Positions 1 through 12,560 of a stretch of DNA of 64,000 nt are shown here, piece by piece. Each line of letters begins with the position of its first letter. Positions within the stretch are counted from its first letter, which is position 1. The position numbers and the translations under genes were made by a program. The stretch is from Bimuria novae-zelandiae CBS 107.79 (taxonomy: Eukaryota; Ascomycota; Dothideomycetes; Pleosporales; Didymosphaeriaceae). The notes under the pieces are model-generated. The model made no database searches. It was not told the DNA's origin and saw nothing but the letters and a program-made list of their open reading frames with translations. The stretch lies in assembly GCA_010015655.1 (NCBI GenBank), contig ML976731.1, forward strand, positions 318,804 to 382,803, in the 5' to 3' direction.

Positions 1-2927
1 GAGTGGGCACATTGTTGACGTGCGTTAGAAAATTGGTCGGTGCGAGGCCGTACATGTACGCGGGGGAGCCGCGGCTGCGCGAGGAAATGTATACGTCGGA
101 GTGGATGCGGGAGATTTGCTGGCGCACGGCTTGGTGGGGACGGTGCAGCGTTGCGCCGCAGAAGTTAACGACGCGGTCAGTTTCGAGGTCTTCGGTTGCG
201 ACGGTGGGCACCTTGAGCGTGAGCTCCTGGCGCTTACGCACGATGGCAGCGTCGAGGAACTCATGGTCGTACATGACGTCCAGATCGGGCGCGCGCGTGA
301 TGAGCTTACCGTTGAGCGTGAGCAGCACATCGCCTTCCATGAGGCCGCCCTCATGGCCTGAGTCGACCTTGCGTACCATGAAGAGCTGGTGTCGCTCGGG
401 GTCCTCGTGCTCGGTCTTCTCGATCCACTCTTCGGGGACGCCCATGACGCGCGCCTGGCTCATTTGTACGGTTTGGAATTCAACATTGAGTATACGGAGT
501 TTAGGGGTCTTGCCGCTCTTGATCTGTTCCAGTACGGGCAGAATCAGGGGCGATGCTAAGCCGAGGTGGTACTCAACGTCTTTCCCGCTGGAGGAGGTGC
601 GCTCGCCGAGGTAGGAGAGCCATAGCGCTTGCACTGTACCATCTTCCGCCACAAGAACGCCCGAGTGGGAATGTGAGGCCTGGTTCGTGTCCACGGTGAT
701 GGCGTCGAAGTTGGTGGCGCGGTATCGAGGCGTCAGAGCGCTAGAGGGAATGGCGACTGTGCTGATGTCTGTAACTGTCGTCTTCGTCACAACTGGCCTA
801 AAGTTCTGATTAAGGCCGAAGAAGATCGTCTCGTCGCCCTTCTTGATGAAGTCGGTCGAGAATTTAGGTGTCTTCACAGGTGCATCGACGAGCGAGGTAT
901 CGTACTTGATGATGGCGTAGTTTTGCAGGGGATGCATAAAGACGACCTTTGCGTCAACGAAGATGGAGTCTGCGATGATGAGGGAGATGTCACAGAGATC
1001 GTATGGCAGGAGCGCTCTTGAGACGAGCACAAGGCCTTGTTCAGCGTCCACGACTAGACCGTACCCTTGCTTTGTACTCTTCGGGAAGCCGTCAAGTTTG
1101 ATGGGCATATGGACGTGTACGCGCACGAAGCTGCGAACAATGTCGACGGCATCTGGGTAGTTTGAGCTCAGCTTGACAAAGTTGGCCCGACGGGGGACTG
1201 GAGTTTCGGCCGGGAGTGCTTCGGCTATTGTGCTGAAGTCCCATAGACCCGTCGTGTCATTCCGCTTCGCCACTCGCATCTTAGCGTGCCAATGCCGATC
1301 GATGGTTGTGATGCTCGTGTTCGCAGTGTGAAGGTCGCGGAGGTGTTTGTAGACAATCACTACCCGCTTCCGGTCCGGAATCTTCGCCATGACCTCGATG
1401 AACTTCTCCAGATTAGGCGTGGGCTGGTTGTCGACCTCTTGCACTAGCCATCCGGAGGCGAAGCCGTCGGCGAAACGAAAAGAGCCAGCAGCTTCGCATA
1501 CGTAAACACCCGCGTTTTCCAACGAGATGGCGTATAACCTAGCTTGCTGATATGAAAGGTCGTGAAATGAAGCCCCTGCGACGGATATGAAACGGTCCGG
1601 GGTGATGTCGTGAAGATCGCCGACATCCAATTCCACGTCGAGGTCCTCGCCGGCACGTTGTATAGTGACGGACACTTTGCCACCCACGTTGTCATCCAGA
1701 ATAGAGTCTAGACGTACAAATTGTGTTAGAAACTCGCCGTTGACCTTGACAAGTACGTCGCCCTCTTCGATCTTCTTTGTCGCAGGGCCGTTGGCGAGGA
1801 TGACTTCAGCGACCAGCATTCCAGTCTCTTTGGGGAATTGTGTTCGAATTGCCTTCTCCACATCCGATGAAAGACCCAGGCGGCGACATTCGTCAAAAGG
1901 CTTCAGTATCCACTGCGTCTGGACGGTACCCCGCGACACGTGCTTGCCTTGTCGTATCAGCTCCAACGCACGCAATGGCCGGTCGAGAGGGAGGAAGTAG
2001 TCTGTCGCCGCGCCGTCTGCCCTGCCACCAGCCTGTAGTGCTACCGCGAAGCCGTCTTTGTTGACCACAGGACTACCCGAACTGCCTCCACTCGCCGCGG
2101 CGGCGGCCTGGATGTAGTTGGTGTTGAAATCGGAGTAGCCCTCGCCATACTCCGGGGCATTGCGGTCCAATCTACTTATAACACCCGACAAGATACTGAG
2201 CTTCTCGCCGGCGTCGTTGCCGACGACGCGGATCTCGACGCCGACCTGGGCCTTTTTGGGATGCAGCTCGAGGGCCGTCACGGGCATGTACTTGATGCGC
2301 TTGGGGTCGAAGCGCAGGATGCCGAAGTCGTGGACGGGATCGCGGTATACGGGGTAGACATCACACTGTCAAGCCGTTAGCTGAGCTAGCAATTGTGCCA
2401 CAAGGCTGACCTTACCTCTTCGTGGTTGTCGAAGATGCAGTAGCCGATGAAGGGCCCTGCTCCGACGACGTGCTATGTCCCTGTCAGCTCTCTTTCTTTC
2501 TCTCTTCTAGTGTATGTATAGCGCAACGCACCCGGTTGGTGAGGATGTAGCCCCTCTCCGCGTCGACAACAAAGCCTGTCGCCTCGCTCGCCACCGCCGG
2601 GTCCGTGTCGAACGAGCACGTCTGACAAAAGTGGATTGACACGACGCTCTTGACCACCGTCTCTATTGTCTTCTGCCACTCGGCTGTGTCGTGTAGGCCG
2701 CCCGCGATGTGCGCCGGGGCAAGGTCGTCCATGCTGACGTCCATGCTGGGTGTGGGTGTGGGTGTTTGCTCGCGGGCCAAGGGCTCTGGCGAGGTGGCCG
2801 CATATGTACCGTTGCGCGTGTGGTCGTCTCCGGGTTTGATCTGCTTCAGCGGGCGCTCGTTGGAGGGCGTGGGTGGTTGCTTGCGCTTGGAGCGGGTGTC
2901 GGGCGGCTCGCCATAGTCGGCAGGCAT
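1..2927 (-). CDS. nma111: Nma111-type nuclear serine protease (HtrA family), C-terminus cut by window edge
   Basis: Protease of the fungal Nma111/Ynm3 family, HtrA-like trypsin-fold enzymes with PDZ modules, located in the nucleus and linked to apoptosis in yeast (family knowledge). The chosen start gives [10 protein letters not shown], followed by a basic, Pro-rich N-terminus ([16 protein letters not shown]) that could act as a nuclear signal. The catalytic triad is readable: His in TNRHVVGAGP, Asp in VHDFGILRF, and Ser in [10 protein letters not shown] (about 2071). Two introns with GT-AG ends: 2473-2531 (59 nt), lying between TNR and HVV, and 2366-2415 (50 nt), after DNHEE. About 939 codons are present; the family is about 1,000 residues, so only the last few dozen residues lie outside. 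An in-frame upstream Met at about 3200 is possible but would add a tail not typical of the family. No damage seen. Confidence 0.93.
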
Positions 2928-3535
2928 CGAGAATGCTGTGAGGCAGCGGCGGTGGACTCGACTAGGCGTACAACGTAAGATCTTTTGAGGAGCGTGGGTG
3001 GCTATTCTAGGAGGAAGGCGAGTGTGCAGCAAGGGATGTGCGGTGGTGACGGCAACTGCGAAACTTCTTTTGAAAGCCACAGTTCGGGTTTGACCGCCGA
3101 GCATGGAGGCGCGGACAATCGCGCAACCGTTCCTTCCGCAGTTCAGATACGGCCACGTAAATACAAACTGACAGCGACGAAAAAGAATGAACAACTGCAA
3201 ACTCTTGCCACAACGATGCGCCGCAATGCAGTCCTAGGCCATGTCGCCGACCTGCAGAAAGCGCAAGCATCAGGGTTCACACACCGGCCCAAGCGGCCTC
3301 CCGCTTCTGTGCCCTTGGAGCCTGGTGCTACTCACGACAGTGAAGTCACGAACCATTGGCCAGTGTATAGCCTATCCTGGGGTAACACATGGCATTGAAA
3401 GTTGATATGTTTTCGATCAATTGCATTCAACTATTGCCGACCATGTGATGTCGTCATGCCAATCGTTCATATGGAAACCTCATCCTGGGTCAACTCCGCA
3501 CCCCAAACCCCCATACCTATCTCTCCCATCACCAG
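2928..3535. other. intergenic region
   Basis: Separates the nma111 start from the stop of the next minus-strand gene. It should hold the nma111 promoter and 5' leader and the 3' end of the upstream gene. No ORF with a recognisable domain and no RNA gene seen; the ORFs through it overlap one another in several frames. Confidence 0.6.
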
Positions 3536-4049
3536 CTAAATCTCGTTCTCTGGTTCATCCTTGATCTCGGTCTTGATCGCCCCCACTCCAACCTTCTTGC
3601 CCCTCTTCGTCGGGGAACCGTCCGCGTCCTCATCGCCATTGCCCTTTCGCTTTGGCGTGCCCTCAGCCTTCGCACCCTTCTTCTTCGGGGTGGCCTTGGG
3701 AGTAGCCTCGCCGTCAAATGCCTGGCCTGCCTTCAGGGCTTCGATCTCCGCCTTGTATGCCGTCTTGAGCCGTCCAAACATCCGCTCGCACGCGATCTCG
3801 CTGCGGCCAATCGGGCGGGGTGCGTTCTGTGGAATTGTCAGTAGGTGAAAGGGAATCGGAGACGTTTGGAACTCGCCTTGAAGTCTAGCTTGGTGCCGGT
3901 GCTCTCAAGGAGGCCGATCAGGTAGACCAGCTGTTGTGCGGTTAACTGTGTTACCCCGGGTAGGTAGTACGGCAGATACTCACGCGCTCCTTATCAGTCC
4001 AGCCCGTCTTGGACTTGTCGCCGCCAGCTTTCTTCTCATTGTCGAACAT
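3536..4049 (-). CDS. small conserved fungal protein with Lys/Pro-rich tail (possible chromatin protein)
   Basis: Three exons (4049-3984, 3930-3877, 3826-3536) give about 136 residues. The N-terminal part has WTDKERLVYLIGLL and NAPRPIGRSEIACERM, a compact helical segment typical of short conserved ascomycete proteins of unknown function; the WT-x-KE-x-L pattern is loosely Myb/SANT-like. The tail (ATPKATPKKKG, EGTPKRKG, SPTKRGKK) repeats TPK/PKR motifs like linker-histone or AT-hook tails, suggesting nuclear DNA binding (inference). Intron 1 (3931-3983, 53 nt) uses GTGAGT and the second of two possible acceptors; the nearer acceptor would leave only 38 nt and add five residues (LTAQQ). Intron 2 (3827-3876, 50 nt) starts with GCGAGT, a GC-AG intron, and reading through it meets a stop. 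Family not named with certainty. Confidence 0.75.
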
Positions 4050-6200
4050 GGTGGACTTGCGGAGGCAGGTGGGTGATATGAGAGTGTAGTCTTGCGATAG
4101 CAGTCGCGGAACAGAAGAGTAGAGTTCGTGGCGGAAGAGAGGAAAGTGGTGGTGGAGGAGGAAGGTCGATAGAGGTTGCGCAACTTTTATACAGCCTTCG
4201 CTAGAGAACTGGTCTTGGCGCGGTGAGAGGTGAAGGTGAAGGTGAATACCTTTGGTGCCAGCTTAGCATGTCGAGGGCTATCTCTCACCTAGACCTATCG
4301 CAGACATAAGAAGGCACTTTTTGTAGTACCCTGCCTCTGCGTGACCCATCCTGCTATACATCATGCCCAAGCCTTGGTCATGATGCTAGATATTCGAAAA
4401 GACAATCGCTGTGTCCTAGGCGGATAAAGAGGCAAACGATTCAAGGGAAGACCAGTCCTGAAAGATCATAAGAGTGATCTGGCTATGAAATCATAGGAAC
4501 ACTCTAGTCTGGAAGGTCGAAGATTGTGTTATCGAAGTATACGAACGAAAATATGCGTGAAATCTCGCGAATAGCTAAACGAGAACAAGTGCGCAAATAT
4601 TGAACGCAGAACGGGTGTTCAAGGGAAGTGCATCGATAACTGTTATGGATCAAGGTCCATACAATTTCCGACAGAGAGAGTGACCGATCATTACTAGAGT
4701 ATTCTTGTCAGAATTCTCCCACGCACAGTAGGACAGGAGCCGAACTGTAGGCGAGGTTTGAGTGCAGCCCCCACTACGTGCGACAATCGCTTCGCAACGC
4801 GGGGAATATATGGATCGTGGTACACGTCAACAGCCCTACGTCGATCGCATGGAGCTAGCTTGCTGGGGTTGTACTGCCGCCGTAGTTCCTGAGCAGCCAT
4901 CCCGGGCTGCATATCTTGGTCTCAGCTCTTCAGCCTCATGTCAGACGACAATCTTCCTCACTGGCAATTATCGAGACGCAAAAAGACAGTTGCGACGTCT
5001 GAGTGTAAGCGAGTGCAAATGTCATCACGAACGATATGCGCCGCACCTCCAGCCACTCTTACATGGGGCGAAAACCGCGTGGAAAGCCGGGGCTGTGGGA
5101 GCCGAATCGGCCAGTACGGCCGAGATCTCCTAGGCGTTTTCTCCGACCCCGGTTCTCCGTACTCGTGGAGTCGGTGTATCGTAGGATATCGAGGAACTGG
5201 GGACGGAGGAATGACGGAGACATCGGAGAGCGGAGCGGAGTGGAGAAATTTCCGTCGATCTGGAACCATCTGCCCTCAACGCATCGCACGGTGACATTTC
5301 ACTACTCGACGTTCCTGGACTGCTCCAGTGCAGTAATATCGGTCTTGGCGAGACATCGTTGTAGGAGCAATCATCTGGTCGCATCGAGCCGCGGTTCTCG
5401 CAAGATACGAGCTCATTGCGCGTCTGCATTGCGTACGTGCCTAAGGTAGTGGCTCATCGCACTGCATGAAGGGCCGTCAGGCAGCAGCGTTTTCGAATAC
5501 CAGGAACTGTTTCGCTCAGTTGGTCGAATTGTTCGCATTCCTGCGCCACGATGTCAAGTAGGAGCAAGGGTGCGCGCCTTCCTCGATTGGGGACCGCGCT
5601 TACCCAAAACTGTGCACACTTGCGAAAGAAACCCGCGCTTCTTTCCACCGTCAAACAGCTATGACTGTGGTTTTGCGAGCGGAAGCGACGCTCGCACTAA
5701 AATGCATACCGCGTTGTCGCACCATCTTATTTCGTTTCTCACTCTGATAGGCTCATTCGTGTACTCGCGCGCGTCTTTGTTTACTTTTGACCGTTGTGTC
5801 GGCCCAGCTTTGCGCATTCGCTACAACCGGCGCGCGCGGAACGAGCAGAAACGACGTTTCGTTCGACACGCAAATTATCCAGGTGTGGCTTTGCCCTGCA
5901 CACATAGGTCATTCAGGGCTGAAGCTGACTTCGATCGAGAGTGACACTTTTTGGCGACCGCTTGTTTGAGCAGAGTCCTGATGGTATTCGTAGGCACAGA
6001 GGCGGAGTGCCCCATTGTGCATCATCGAGTAACTGAGATACCTACTCCCGATATATAGCTGCTGCTTCTGGTACTTGTTGCGTGGGATTGCCGGACTAGC
6101 TGGACCGCACTTCCTGGTTTGTGTTGATTATTCTTGATCTTCTTACGTTCCTTGAGAGTCTGCTTGAGTTTGTGGATTGGCTTTGAAAGAGATATCGAAT
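4050..6200. other. long divergent intergenic region, no gene recognised
   Basis: Lies between the small minus-strand gene and the plus-strand Zn2Cys6 regulator. Base composition is like the flanking genes, without RIP features. Overlapping ORFs of 100-137 codons occur on both strands between about 4760 and 5950, but none has a recognisable domain, consistent splice sites or a clear codon bias. It probably contains two promoters; the stretch just before 6201 is the likely leader of the regulator. Confidence 0.5.
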
Positions 6201-8389
6201 ATGGTGTATACGGGTAAGCCTTCCAAGGGCTGTGGGATGTGCAAGAGCCGGAGGATCAAAGTACGTGGAAATCTTCTAGTTTTACGACCTTCATCTCTCC
6301 TATCTTTCTTAAATAACACGAGTGGTGTCGCTTACCTATGGTCTTGTGTACGCTAGGATCTCGCACCCTAAGCGGCATCTTTTGTCACCTGAATTACGAC
6401 TGACGGAGCATTAGTGCGACGAGAAACGTCCGATATGTGGCCAATGTCAAAAGAGCGGACGGACGTGCCCTGGCTACCCGGATGAATTTGATTTGATGTT
6501 CCGTGACGAGAACAAAGCGCTCGCAAGAAAAGCCAAAAAGGGCAGTGGTCGGAGTGACAAGAGCGAAGGGAGTCGTTCGGCGTAAGTCAGCTTTGCTTCT
6601 TGTTGTATTGTTATATGCTGCGATCAACCGAAGCTATGTTATCGAAAAACGACACCGATGTTGTTACTCACTACTCGGTAGCTCTGTGTCTAAGGAAATA
6701 GCTCTTCGAGGACCGTTGATCGACTTCATAGGATAAATATGACTAACAAATCTCAGATCGCCGGGTACACCATTCAATCTCTCCACACCACCACAAGCCG
6801 AGAGCTGGAAATCACAACCGCCAACCTCTGAACCAAGTCAAAGTCTTTCTCTCACTCCACCATTTGCTTTGCCTCCTGATCTTGCGAACTTCCATGACTT
6901 CATGTGGCAGTTCGACCACTCCATTCCCAGCGCAATAGTCGTGGCCCCAGAATTTGAAGCCATCCCGTTCTTCTTCCGCAACTTCATCACTCTGCCACAA
7001 GAAGCCGAGTCTATGCGCGGCTATCTCGAGCTTATGGTGCCCATGTACAACCGCGCACAACCTTCGTCCGCTCTCCACCTTGCCACCACCGCCGTTGCCC
7101 TTGCAACCTGTGGCAACTACCCGGGAAAGCAGCATCTACTCCGCGATGCTGCAGCTACATATGGAAAAGCCATCCGCAAACTCAATGAAGACCTTAAGCA
7201 CCCCCATCTGGCTAGATCCGATGAAAGTGTACTGGCGACGTTGCTCTTCTCCTTGTATGAAGTAAGTCGACTCATTACTTCAGCAAGGTCTTCAGTAGTC
7301 TTCCTTCCTATGAGCGTGCATATAATGGAAGACCAAAACTAATCACTCGCAGACCATCATGAATACCGACGACACGATTACGGCATGGGGCAACCACGTC
7401 GACGGGGCAGTGGCGCTGACAAAACTTCGTGGAACTGAACAGTTTCAAGATCCCATGAGTCACGACGTGTTCCGAGCTGTTAGGACCATGATGGTATTTT
7501 CCTCCGCATCCAACCCCTCTTCCCACGTGTTGACGTCGCATGCAGATCACATCCTGCGTCCAGCGCTCCAAACCCATCGACACCTTCCCCGGCGCCGCTG
7601 GCTGGCTCGTATCCCCCCTCTCCGAAGAAAACGCAGCAAACCGCCTCACATTAATCTGCATCGACCTCCCTAACATCCGCTCGCGAGCAAACACCCTCAC
7701 TAAAACCGCATACCACGCCTCCCATGAGTCCGAAGCGCTCTCCGTTCTCGAGTTCGCTCAACTCGTCGACTCCAATTTGCAGCAGTGGTACCTCACCCTC
7801 CCGCCAACGTGGCACTACCACACCATCGGCGTCGTCACGGAACAAGTGGAAGACCCTGCCACGGCGGAAAGGTGGATGGGCGAGCAGCACATGTACCACG
7901 ACGTCCCGCTCGCCAGCATCGTCAATGATTATCGCGTGTGCAGGATCTTCTGCATGAGAGTCATCATGGCGTGCGTGTCGTGGCTCGCAGTGAACCCAAA
8001 GCACGACCTGACCTCCGCCTACAAGAATGCTGTCTACGTCATTCAGCAGATGGTCGACGAGATTTCGGCGTGTGTGCCGTTTCATATGGTATTTCTCCCT
8101 CCATTGTGCTGGCTTTCATGGCGGTCAACTGATGTGAAAGTAGAACTACGACCTCCAACCCGTTGCCAAGGAACTCGGCCAGGAGCGCAATGCCGCGGAA
8201 GCGTTTGGTGGCTACTCGCTCGTCTGGCCGCTTTATGTCGCTGCGAACGCGGAAACAGTCCCGCAAGCGCAGAGGGACTGGCTGAGCGGCAGACTGATGA
8301 AGATAGGCACGCGTTTTGGACTTACCTCTGCGCAGGTGCTGGTGCTAGCAAGGAGGCATGTGCTCACGTGTGGGCCAATGTTTCCATGA
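6201..8389 (+). CDS. Zn2Cys6 (Gal4-type) fungal transcription factor
   Basis: DNA-binding regulator with an N-terminal zinc binuclear cluster spread over the first two exons: CGMCKSRRIK, then CDEKRPICGQC and SGRTCPGYP, giving all six cysteines. A basic linker (ARKAKKGSGR) follows, then a Pro/Ser-rich stretch and a long helical region (from about residue 100, including FMWQFDHSIPSA and ALHLATTAVALATCGN) as in the Fungal_trans_2-type domain of C6 regulators. Exons: 6201-6260, 6415-6581, 6757-7261, 7353-7493, 7546-8088, 8144-8389, total 553 residues. All five introns are GT-AG and keep frame; branch-like CTAAC or CTGAT precedes several acceptors. Stop TGA at 8387. No damage seen. It faces the P450 pseudogene tail to tail, so it may have been the local regulator of a metabolic cluster (inference); its targets are unknown. 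Confidence 0.9.
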
Positions 8390-8631
8390 GGCCGCTTATG
8401 CTAGACATTATGCCAGACACAACGCTTAGGTTAGGATTGGTACGGAGTTGAGTATGTAGGTCAGGCACACGGAACTAGAAGGGGAAAGTGAGCGTACACG
8501 AACAAGGTCTGAAGGTTTGCTCTGTAGAATACATGCTGACATGTAAGCTTTAAAGAGGTTGTAATTTGAAAACTCTCCCAGCATCATGGATCCCGGGCCT
8601 GATGTGGCTCTTTCACATACAAAGTTATGGG

Positions 8632-10181
8632 TCATGTAGTCCCGTTCGCTCCACGACCTTGTGGCATGCCTGGTGTGTACACTAACACTAGCGCTTCACT
8701 GATGTTATCTTGACGAGGAGCAGGTTGGTCCCACGTCACGAAATGCTTTCCGCGCTCAAACCAGTCGTGCATGCCCAGACGAAGCTCGTGGTCAAGATGC
8801 CAGGGCACCTTAGCAAGAATGACGCGCATCTCTGCATGCGCGAGGTACTTGCCCAAACAATTGCCCGGGCCGAACGAGTAGGGACTGAAGACGGAGTGAT
8901 TGTCCTATCGCACTACATCAGCGCTCTTCGCCATCACGACGTAGGGTACCACTCACATTCTTAAACTTTTCCGGGTGTCGTTCAGCCCGCGCTCGGGAAC
9001 GAAAGAGTCTGGCTCCACAAAGTTCCTGGCGCTATGGTATGTAGCGTGCTGCGAGACGTACACCGTCGTATCTTCCGACAGGTAATATCTTGAGACACGG
9101 TCCACGCCTTTGGGCACGACGCGGGGGAAACTGGTTGGCGAAGGCGGGTAGTACCTAAGCGCTTCCTGTATCACTGCGAGCGTGTATTCGAGCTTCTCGA
9201 CCGCCACGAAAGTGACCTGATCCGCGCTCTTGAAATTATCGCGGATTTCCCTCGTCAGCCTGTCGTAGACCCGCGGGTTCTTCAAGATCAAGCACGTCAA
9301 GCCGGAAAGTAGTGTCGCCGTGGTTTCACTGCCTGCGGTCAATATGAGGAGAGAATTTTGCACCATTTCAGCGGCAGTAAGACCCTTGTCGCTAACGCCC
9401 TGGTTCTTGATCACGGCGGAGAAGATATCCGGTCTGTCCGCTCCGAGTTCCAGGCGCTGATGTACCTTCTCGTTCACCGCCTTGCCGAACGCCATATGTA
9501 GTCGCAACGCCGCAGAATTATCCTTAAACAAGGAAACAAGGTAGTCGTAGTACGCAACCACCGAGTACATCCGCTGCATAGCCCGAATGCCGCCACTTTT
9601 GAGGAGGCCAGAAACAAGGTTCACCCAGGGTGGTACCTGCGGTCGCGCAGACAGTGGAGAGATTCACCAAAGAGTAGATCCGCATCAATGTCAAACATGG
9701 CATAGTTGTACCATTTCGAGATGTCAATTTCCTCGTTCCCGCCTTCGGCGAACTCGCCGAGCCACTGGATCAGCAAGTCGATGAGGGATTGCACAAGTGG
9801 CTCTTGGTCTCGCAATGCTCGGTCGGAAAAGCCATGACTCACGCTCGTGCGCTGACGCGCGTGGCTGGCGTCGTCGGCAAGGAGCATCGAAAATACACCA
9901 CTGTATGGCACAGAGTACCAGATGGTGCTCTTTTAGTAGCTCTTGCCCTTGTTACGGACGCTGTAAATGTCCTGCCAGGCCGTCTCGGCCGAGATGAAGG
10001 AGCATTCGAAAGGGGCCACGCGGACCACCTCGCCGTATTTCTGGTGGATTTTGTAGATCCAGGGTACCATGGTGCCATTCTTGATACCCACAATGTAAGG
10101 AATTGGTGTGGCGCGTGCCCAGAATGGTCCGGGAATGTGGGCAAGCGGGTGGAAATACAGGTTGTAGATGCACTTGTACAA
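8632..10181 (-). pseudogene. cytochrome P450 pseudogene (CYP65 / isotrichodermin C-15 hydroxylase-like)
   Basis: Haem monooxygenase of the microsomal fungal type. Visible in order: Pro-rich hinge HIPGPFWAR, helix-I motif LTAGSETTATL, ExxR as EALRYYPP, the PER motif, and the haem loop FGPGNCLGK with its Cys ligand. One intron, 8905-8956 (52 nt, GTGAGT..TAG). Lesions: no ATG in the frame before the hinge (the frame opens with TTG at 10181 below a stop near 10228); an in-frame TAA at 9933-9935 after GKSY; a one-base loss near 9624-9629 at RYHP; a second one-base loss near 8986-8989 just after PER. The TAA would be one C-to-T change from a Gln codon, as RIP leakage could produce; the indels would not. 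About 500 codons, the usual P450 size. The gene lies about 0.4 kb from the hAT element. A role in secondary metabolism is an inference from family and context. Confidence 0.87.
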
Positions 10182-10602
10182 AGAGTAGAGTACTACCCGG
10201 ACAGTGTCAGCTAAAGGCTAATCTATATTTCTACAACCGATATTGCATTGTTTCATGGCCATGAGAATAGATTCCAAAGGCGCTGAGGGAGCAAAGCCGT
10301 GCAGGGAAAAAGTGCTACTCACTGAAAAAAGGAGGACGCCAAAGGCGAAAAATACTGCGGCCGGGCTGAAAAGCCGAAAATTACTCCATAGTAACGGGGT
10401 ACTCATTATGACCCGCAGTGATCGTGAATGTCAATGCCTTGGCAACCTTAAAAGAGGGCGCGAGGTATCAATCTCCGCTATGGGAAATCTTGACGATATA
10501 GATGAGAAGCATGTGGCAAAGTCTCGAGATGATCGGTTAATCAGGCAGGCACCTAGGGAGTTGCGGCGGCACGGTAGGTGTGCATCGGACTCAGGCAGGT
10601 GC
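10182..10602. other. host DNA between P450 pseudogene and hAT element
   Basis: Balanced composition, no RIP look. It should contain the former P450 promoter and lost N-terminal anchor. A minus-strand ORF at 10218-10406 has a hydrophobic run (AAVFFAFGVLLF) but is not in frame with the P450 and is closed by a stop, so it is not annotated as coding. Confidence 0.5.
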
Positions 10603-11379
10603 CTTTTAACTAAGGTTGTCAACAAACAAATATGCTTTAAAATTTTAACATAATTTTATTTAATTTTTTGAATTTAAATATATAGATCTTTTATACGCTA
10701 AATTAATAAATAAATTTAATTTGATAAGCCTTTTTCTTTAAATATTATAAGTTTATCTTAAATAGCTATTATAACCTATTATAGCCTAGCCCTACTATAA
10801 TATTAGCTAGCTAATTACGTATTTCTTATATATACAGCGCGTTAACGCTTATCTATTTCCCTTACTTTAGCTTACTTCCTTATCTTTATAGCTTATTTTT
10901 TCGCATCTTTACATACCTTTACGCCTATTATGCCTCTAAAATAAAGTTATAAGCTTGCTAAGGTAGCCAAATATGCGCCTAAACGTCCCTATTATGCGCT
11001 AAAGCATTAATAGTTAGCTAACTAAGCGCGATAGTACGCCTAAGCCTCTATCTATACAGCCTGTAAAGCCGCCTATAGAGCCGCCGGACACGCCGCCATC
11101 CAGCCAAAGTCACTGCTAGATGCTTCGTCCTAGCGAGCATCTCTACGCCTGAACATATAGCTAGCTATTCTTAAAATTTTATAAAACAGTACTAATATTG
11201 CCTAAGAGTTATAGTTAATACTTTTTAAGTTTTAAGTATTTATAACGCATCTAATAGATAGCTTTAATATAATAATAAAAGTAATAATAAAGATAGATTC
11301 TACCCCTAAAGAGGGCCAGGTTAATAACTATAATAACTATAATATTAATAAATAAGATAATATAATAAAGCTACTTACT

Positions 11380-12560
11380 ATACTAGAAAGTAATACTAGC
11401 TAGGTTTATAAGTATAGCTATCGCGTGTAGAAAAAGCATATATATAAGCCAGAGTAGCTCTACTTTGTGTGTAAGTACTATTACACGCGCAATTTCCCCA
11501 CAGCTATATACTAAATAATAAAGTTAATTAGCGCTACTATATAATACCTTGCCTAAGATAAATTTAGCTATTATATTTATAAAGATAGCTTTATTGCCCG
11601 TAAGCCTACGCGTAAATCTAGCTAAATATTACTATAATTTACTACTAAGGGCGGCCTTAAAATTACTATAATAACTTTTAATAAACTAAGTAATTTTAAT
11701 TTTATAGTTTTGAATATATAGCTATATTTTAGCTTATTAATAATAATAGAGCCTATTAGAAGTTTAAAATACGAGCTTCTAATAAAATAAAAAATTTACT
11801 AACTGTAAGGTAAAAGTAGCGCTATAAAGCTTTTATAATAGCGTAGTAAGCTTTATAATAATGCTATAGGGAGTGCGCGCGTTAGTAAAGGCAAAGAGTA
11901 AGGTGTAATGTACGTCGCCCTATACCACGCCGCCATATATCCCTAAAAGTAACGAGTAACGATAGCTATCGTTACAAGGCATAGGATAGTATATATAGTC
12001 ATCGTGACATAAGGTATATATAAGCTTTAATAGGTAGACTACGAAAAGTGGTAAACGTGACTTCTTTACTATAGTTACGTACTATATTAACTATAAAGAC
12101 GTAACAGTTAACCTGCCTATAGCGCTACTATAAGTTATAAGTACTTACGATAGTAAGGCTATAGCTAACGCTATTACTACTATTCTAAAATACTTTAATA
12201 TTAATTATAATAAACTTAAATATTTTATACTTAATAATGCCACTAATAATAATAATGCTACTATTAATAAGCATACTATAATATAAAACTTTAATAGTAC
12301 TAAATAACGCCTTTACTATACTTACTATATACTTCACTTTATTAGCTAAATAATTATATTTAGTCGCAACGCTAACGAGTATAATAATGAGCTTAAAAAT
12401 ATAAAAGAAAAAGAGTTTTATATAAAGAATTGGTAAAAGGATACACTATTAAGCGTCTTCTATAATATAATAAACTATATTAATACGCTAAATTAGTATA
12501 GACTCTGTATAAGTTATTAGTAATAGGCTATAAAGGATATGCCTTAAAGCGCTATATTAT
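11380..12560 (+). pseudogene. hAT transposase relic, N-terminal and central part
   Basis: Broken reading with many TAG/TAA codons. Recognisable pieces: a BED-like zinc-finger start (WLYFVCKYYYTRNFPTAIY near 11440-11510), then KDSFIARKPTRKSS, a WTSPYH-like segment near 11930 and a LNNATNNNATINKH stretch near 12230, matching the conserved catalytic-region pattern of hAT transposases, followed by an LHFIS-like segment. Acts on the terminal repeats of the host element (family knowledge). Stops at former Gln/Trp codons fit RIP. Confidence 0.75.

Noticed and set aside
2928..3200. Upstream in-frame extension of nma111 to a Met near 3200
   Set aside because: Adds a low-complexity tail not usual for the family; the Met at 2927 gives the typical N-terminus.
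4762..5449. Overlapping ORFs of 100-137 codons on both strands
   Set aside because: Several frames are open at once, no domain, no splice pattern; expected by chance in this composition.
10243..10653. Plus-strand ORF of 136 codons running into the hAT left end
   Set aside because: Crosses the transposon boundary and its target duplication, so it is not an ancestral gene.
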